A DNA stretch of 64,000 bases from contig WBMV01000298.1 of assembly GCA_013396655.1 (NCBI GenBank), forward strand, positions 1,781,288 through 1,845,287, in the 5' to 3' direction. This DNA comes from Campylorhamphus procurvoides. Lineage: Eukaryota > Chordata > Aves > Passeriformes > Dendrocolaptidae. The notes below the pieces were generated by a model that worked only from the letters and a program-made list of their open reading frames with translations, did not search any database and was not told the origin of the DNA. Positions 59,601 through 64,000 of this stretch are shown here, in pieces (positions within the stretch are counted from its first letter, which is position 1; the number at the start of each line of letters is the position of its first letter). Made by a program: the position numbers and the translations under genes.

Positions 59601-62600
59601 TTCACTCTGCTCGGAGTGAGGAGGATGAGGGTTGGGGGAAGCCCATAAAAACTAAATAATTGGAAGTCAAATCATCTATGCAGAAAGATTATGAAATCCT
59701 GGGTCGTCTCCTTGGGGCACTGAGGTATTTTTTCTGTTGGGTACTAAAAACAAACTCAACCACCTGCGATTTGTTTCTCTGCCTAGAATCAGAACAGTAA
59801 ATCCTTGGTGAATATTTCAGATGTACTTGCCAGATATTTAATGGTGACTGCTGCATTTATATTATTCAAGGTGAGTAGGAAGTCTAGTTTTAACACTTTG
59901 GACATCTCAGATACCAGAAGAAGATGTACATTAGCTAGCAAGAGGAGAAGAAGGGGCAATTATTAAGTAAAAGGCACTAATTTAGGACATCAGCTCCACT
60001 CAAATCTGTTTTTAACAGCTAAACATCCCTAATTTCCCTTCTAAAGGACCACTGCCTGCTAGAGTGATCATGAGCTCCAAGAACATAGGCCCAGGCCTTA
60101 GGTAGGCATAATTAATAATAAAAGGTAATGAAGATGTCTTTACCTGGGCTGGCTGTAGGCTTACCATAATGTAGCAATTCTTTTATTGTTAAGAAAAGCT
60201 ACTGATATCTAAATGTAAAATGATACATTAAATGACACATGCTTTGTGATGAGTTGCTAATGTCCAAAATTAAAGAAGCCCTTTTCAATAGCAGAAAAAA
60301 TAAGTGAATCTCCTTCTGCACTAAAATTGCATTGTAAGACTAGAAAGTTGCATTTCTTTATGTAAAAATTAAAACATAGAAAAAGAGATGATGAATAAGA
60401 GGGTCTTGGGATACATGAACAGCTTTGGTTGCTGGATGACTGTTCTTTGTCTGGCCTGTGTCTGAGGGCTGCAAATGTTTTCTTCATTAGTAGGTACAGA
60501 AGGTTTATGAAGTGCACTTAAATGTAGGGCATTTGCCCAGCAATGGAAAGGAAGAATCAAAAAATGCTCAGACTCAAAAAATGCATTTTTGCAAAAATAA
60601 ATAAACCATCAGGAAATCTGATTTTTGAAATTTCATCAGTATCTTTTCTGTGTGGCTGGAGTCAGTCACTTCTGCCTTTGAGGATCATGTGTTTGCTATG
60701 ATGCACTATATGATACAGCCTAACACGTGCATAATACAATTAATCTGAGCTAAGCTGAGCTAAGTATACCCAAGTACACTACTAGCTTTCATCATGTGCA
60801 GTCAAAGTACTGACCTTTTCAGTCCTAAACCAAGTGCCTGTATGTTTTTTCATGTTTCTATATCCTAAGCTGATCTGTGAAAAACAAAGGAGTCAGATCT
60901 CTGTGGCTCCCTACAACTCAGACTTACTGAACAGCCTATTCTGGAACTCAAGTACTTCCAAGTGACACATAAACCTCTAAGCCTTAAACCAACAGACTGC
61001 ACATCTCCTGGCATGGTTATTTTTAATTCTCTGCCTTATTTTGCACACCAGCAATAATCTCATGCCTGGCCAATTGGGATGATCTGGCTTAAAAGTTCAG
61101 CTGCAGCCATGTTAAAAAGACCAGAGGAAATGGATAGCTCATCTCTGGAAAATGCAGTCCTTTGGAGTAATGCCAGAACTCCTTAAAAACAAATCAGCTC
61201 AGGATTGCAGTTTATTAGAGGGGAAAGATGGCAAAATCATTTTCAGTGTTTTTTGACCCACTTCTTCCATACTGTCATTATCAGAAAGCAGTTTTGCTTG
61301 TCTCCAATTCTCTGCATTCACCATGTGTGGTGTTTTGAAGGGCATGTGATAATTCTATCCTTTTAGTACGAGCACACAAACAATCAACAACTACCACCAA
61401 GTAGAGTAGCTGCTGGAAGCTCAGTGAGAAACCTCCTGGCACTTATTTCACAGTCCCCAGCACATTGCCCATGGGAGACAAAATGTAGGAGGCAGCCAGA
61501 GATGAAAGCTGGTGGAGCAGTTACAGCTGCTGTCAATGCAGAAACAACCTTGGTATTTTTCTCAGTTAGCTTTGGGTTTTCTCTGTTCCTGGCGAGCACC
61601 TCTTTGATCAGCCCACACTCCTGAGCTGCAGGGCTTTTTCCTCTGTCTGCATGCTCACCTGTCCTGCTGCCTTGCTTTGGGCTTCCTGTTTGACTTTCCA
61701 TGAGGTCAATGGCAACCCAATATGGGGTGCCTATGCTCCTGCTTCTTCACAGGGCTGACACAGCATGACATAGGGCTTGTTTGGTCTCTGGCTACATCCA
61801 GGGCAAGTGTGGTTAGTAACAAAATGCTAAGTTTCTGTGAGACTGAAATTTAGGTGAGGAAGGCAGCGAGTGATGAAAATCTACACACTTTGGTTAATAG
61901 GAATCCCAAGTCACTTTGCCTGCGGGGGATCAGCTACTTTTAAGATGTTCCTGGTTACTTACAAACATGCTCCAATCTAAGACAGATGCTGGAAGGACCC
62001 AAGTAACGCCAATGTTTATTGGGCATCTGCTGCTCAGGAGCAATCAAGGTGCAATTGTCCAAAGCAACAAAATGCTGTAAATTTTGCAGCAGACACTCAA
62101 CAAACATAGAAAGACAGAAGTGTGTTACCTGCCTCAAGTGGACAAACTGTGATGCAATCAGCAGAAAAGGGACAATATGCATCTTCTTTCTTGGTGTAAA
62201 TACCATGTTGGATGGCTGATGAAGCAGTACCTATCACAGGAAACTTTTTCACAAGAAGTTGTCTCATCAGTGGGCTGCCCAGAAACATAAGGCTCCTACC
62301 AAAACAGTGTACTGGGATTGTTGGGAAGAGACTGATAGGGAATCATCCCTTTTGAGTAGGAATCAACCCTCTTACACACATCACCTCAAGAAATAATCCA
62401 AGGTTGTTTGTGGGACCTTCTGTGTAAAAGCACAGATTGTCTTTTCATAAAATTCTGTGTACCTAGAGCCAAAATCCTTACCCTATTATTTTAGTAGGAA
62501 TGATATCAACATTTGACATGTGGAATAGAAATCTTTTTCTGAAGCTCTGCATTAGTACAACAGGTCTCCAGGGCAAAGCAATATTTGGAATGGAGTGGCA

Positions 62601-63338
62601 AATGAAACAAATGTTATGCTGATAAATACGAACCTCTGAGGCTTAATTTTAAAAATTTCCTCAGCAGAGGAACAAGAAATAGACTAATAATAACAGCATG
62701 CCATTCACTCTGCTTTCCTTTATCGGGTCACCTCACAGGTAGCATGCATCAGCCCTTTCATATGTGCAGTGATATAACCATAAGAAATTCCTTAATGTCA
62801 GGGAAAGACTTGAGGAGTTTGGATTGAGAGGGAGCTGAGGCTGTTGCTTGGGATAAGATTAGGTTTGGATATGAGTAGGAGGCAAGCTCAGGGCTCTATT
62901 TCAAAAGGATTAAATTTCACAAACTGTTCTCTTTATTTTGGCTCAGATAAGCTGTCTTAGAAGATTTTCACTGTGGCAGGGAACCTTTAAACATCAGAGC
63001 TGAGAAGGAAGTCTCCATTCCCAGTTCGGCTCCTTTCTACAATACAAATGTTGGGTTGAGGTTACATGCTGCTATGCTTCCTCTTATTCCTTAGGAAAGC
63101 CCACTTGAAAGCTTGTAAGCCCAAAGACCTTGTCCAGAAACAAGAGAAAGTTGAAAGGACCATGTACTGCTGCCCCTAACAGTTTTTGCACTTGGACTTC
63201 TAGTCTCTGCCCCTTTAGCCTTGTGAGGGCTTCACAGTAAAAAAAAAGAACAGAAATGTGACAGTTGCCCTTATTTTGGTGTTAATGTTATTCATGCCTT
63301 ACTATTTTTATCTATCCCCAAAGCCATCTTATGGTTCA
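56671..63338. other. unassigned non-coding sequence
   Basis: No gene recognised. 58670-58980, 59100-59660 and 61380-61760 are less AT-rich. They hold frames of 76-105 codons on both strands that overlap each other and show no domain. A stretch near 62795-62880 vaguely recalls CR1 but does not align continuously. Confidence 0.5.
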
Positions 63339-63700
63339 GCGCTCAGCTGAGCTACTGCTGAACTCAGCAGTAGCTGCTGCTCTGAAGAAGAGCTTGCTTC
63401 TGCCTCTTGAGAAGAGGGTCAGCAGCTGAGCTCCAAACTCAGCAGGAGCTGGGAGCTGGCCCTGTCCTTTCGAGTCAGGAAAAGGCTGGGAGTTCCAGCT
63501 CCCAGGTCTTGTGGATTTCTGAGGTCTTCAAAAGCAATGACACCCATTGTGTCAGTGGCATAGCTCAGTGAAGACTGCTGTGCTCTGGCAACTGCTCCTC
63601 AGGGAGGCAACTCCTGCCTAGCAGGAGTTTGTAGCCCTCTCTGAGCTAAAACTGGGTTGCAGCTGCTGCCGTGCAGCTGCCCATCCCTCCTCGCAGTAAA
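63339..63700. repeat. cluster of short perfect inverted repeats
   Basis: Four hairpins in about 360 bases of AGCTG/CAGC-rich DNA. The first is GCTACTGCTGA/TCAGCAGTAGC at 63351-63374 (11-bp stem, 2-base loop). The second is CTGGGAG/CTCCCAG near 63486-63505 (7-bp stem). The third is AACTCCTGC/GCAGGAGTT at 63609-63629 (9-bp stem, 3-base loop). The fourth is GCAGCTGC repeated with a 6-base spacer near 63659-63680. The first has a short loop and could extrude as a cruciform or fold as RNA. No gene was recognised around it. Confidence 0.75.
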
Positions 63701-64000
63701 TAGTGCTGGTGATGCTCCCATGATGCTCAGGAAGGGCAGGAGCCCCAGGGTCTCTGGCTTGCATTGCACAAAGACTGGTGGTAACTTGCAGCTGCGAGAA
63801 GCCATGACCTTTGTTGCAGCTCATTCCTTTTGGGATCCTGCAGGGTCTCAGCAAGAGAACTGGCAGCAGAGATTGGAGCCTTCTCATCAGAGATGGCTCT
63901 CTGTCCTCCTGGTGATGTGGAGACAGGGCATTCTGCTACATAATAACCTGTCTAAGGTACTAATCTGTATAATTTTCGTATTCCTGGAGGAAAAATCTTG
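63701..64000. other. unassigned non-coding sequence at the window edge
   Basis: GC-richer continuation of the hairpin patch, returning to AT-rich at the end. The frames of 68 and 89 codons on the minus strand overlap each other and have no recognised domain. Confidence 0.5.

Noticed and set aside
62790..62880. Possible plus-strand CR1 remnant
   Set aside because: Words like CTTGAGGAGTTTGGATTG and TTAGGTTTGGATATGAG recall CR1 but do not align in one continuous order.

Overview
This window is non-coding vertebrate nuclear DNA, almost certainly from a bird. It is AT-rich with few CpGs, has no operon-like gene packing, and almost all open frames are short. The repeats are the avian signature: several CR1 LINE copies in both orientations, including 3' ends of the ATGATTCTATGATTCT type; one solo LTR with a 6-bp target duplication (ERVK/class II-like); and one LTR of the avian ERVL type (TGTCTCGGTTCTGGCCAGGATAGGG... 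start). I found no exon, tRNA, rRNA or known small RNA that I could defend. The window therefore reads as intergenic or deep-intronic sequence. Family assignments come from recognising consensus-like motifs by eye, not from a search.

Layout. 1-2013: unassigned. 2014-2555: minus-strand solo LTR flanked by perfect CACAAT duplications, with TATA box, AATAAA and three CCAAT boxes. About 5690-8099: a long, very old plus-strand CR1 that keeps traces of the ORF1 esterase end, the endonuclease, the reverse transcriptase and, after an internal deletion, the 3' terminus. 17174-17586: ERVL-type LTR, plus strand. About 22050-22598: CR1 3' part, plus. 26193-26330: CR1 3' end, minus. 28426-28610 and 30601-30782: a pair of about 94% identical direct repeats of unknown family. 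33606-33904: GA/AAAAG polypurine tract with a 171-base run of N. 40634-40812: CR1 3' end, minus. 41231-41415: degenerate alternating purine-pyrimidine microsatellite. 41903-42511: CR1 3' part, plus, the youngest-looking CR1 here. 42512-64000: mostly unassigned, with simple repeats, a 185-codon open frame, a coding-looking patch near 55.2-55.6 kb and a cluster of short perfect hairpins at 63.35-63.70 kb.

No genes act together here. The function that can be read is that of the mobile elements (promoter and poly(A) signals in the LTR, decayed ORF1/ORF2 in CR1). The least explained item is the direct repeat pair at 28.4 and 30.6 kb: its first 89 bases are identical, differences cluster in its second half, and an antisense frame is preserved through a 3-base indel. 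I do not see convincing evidence of a new biological system.
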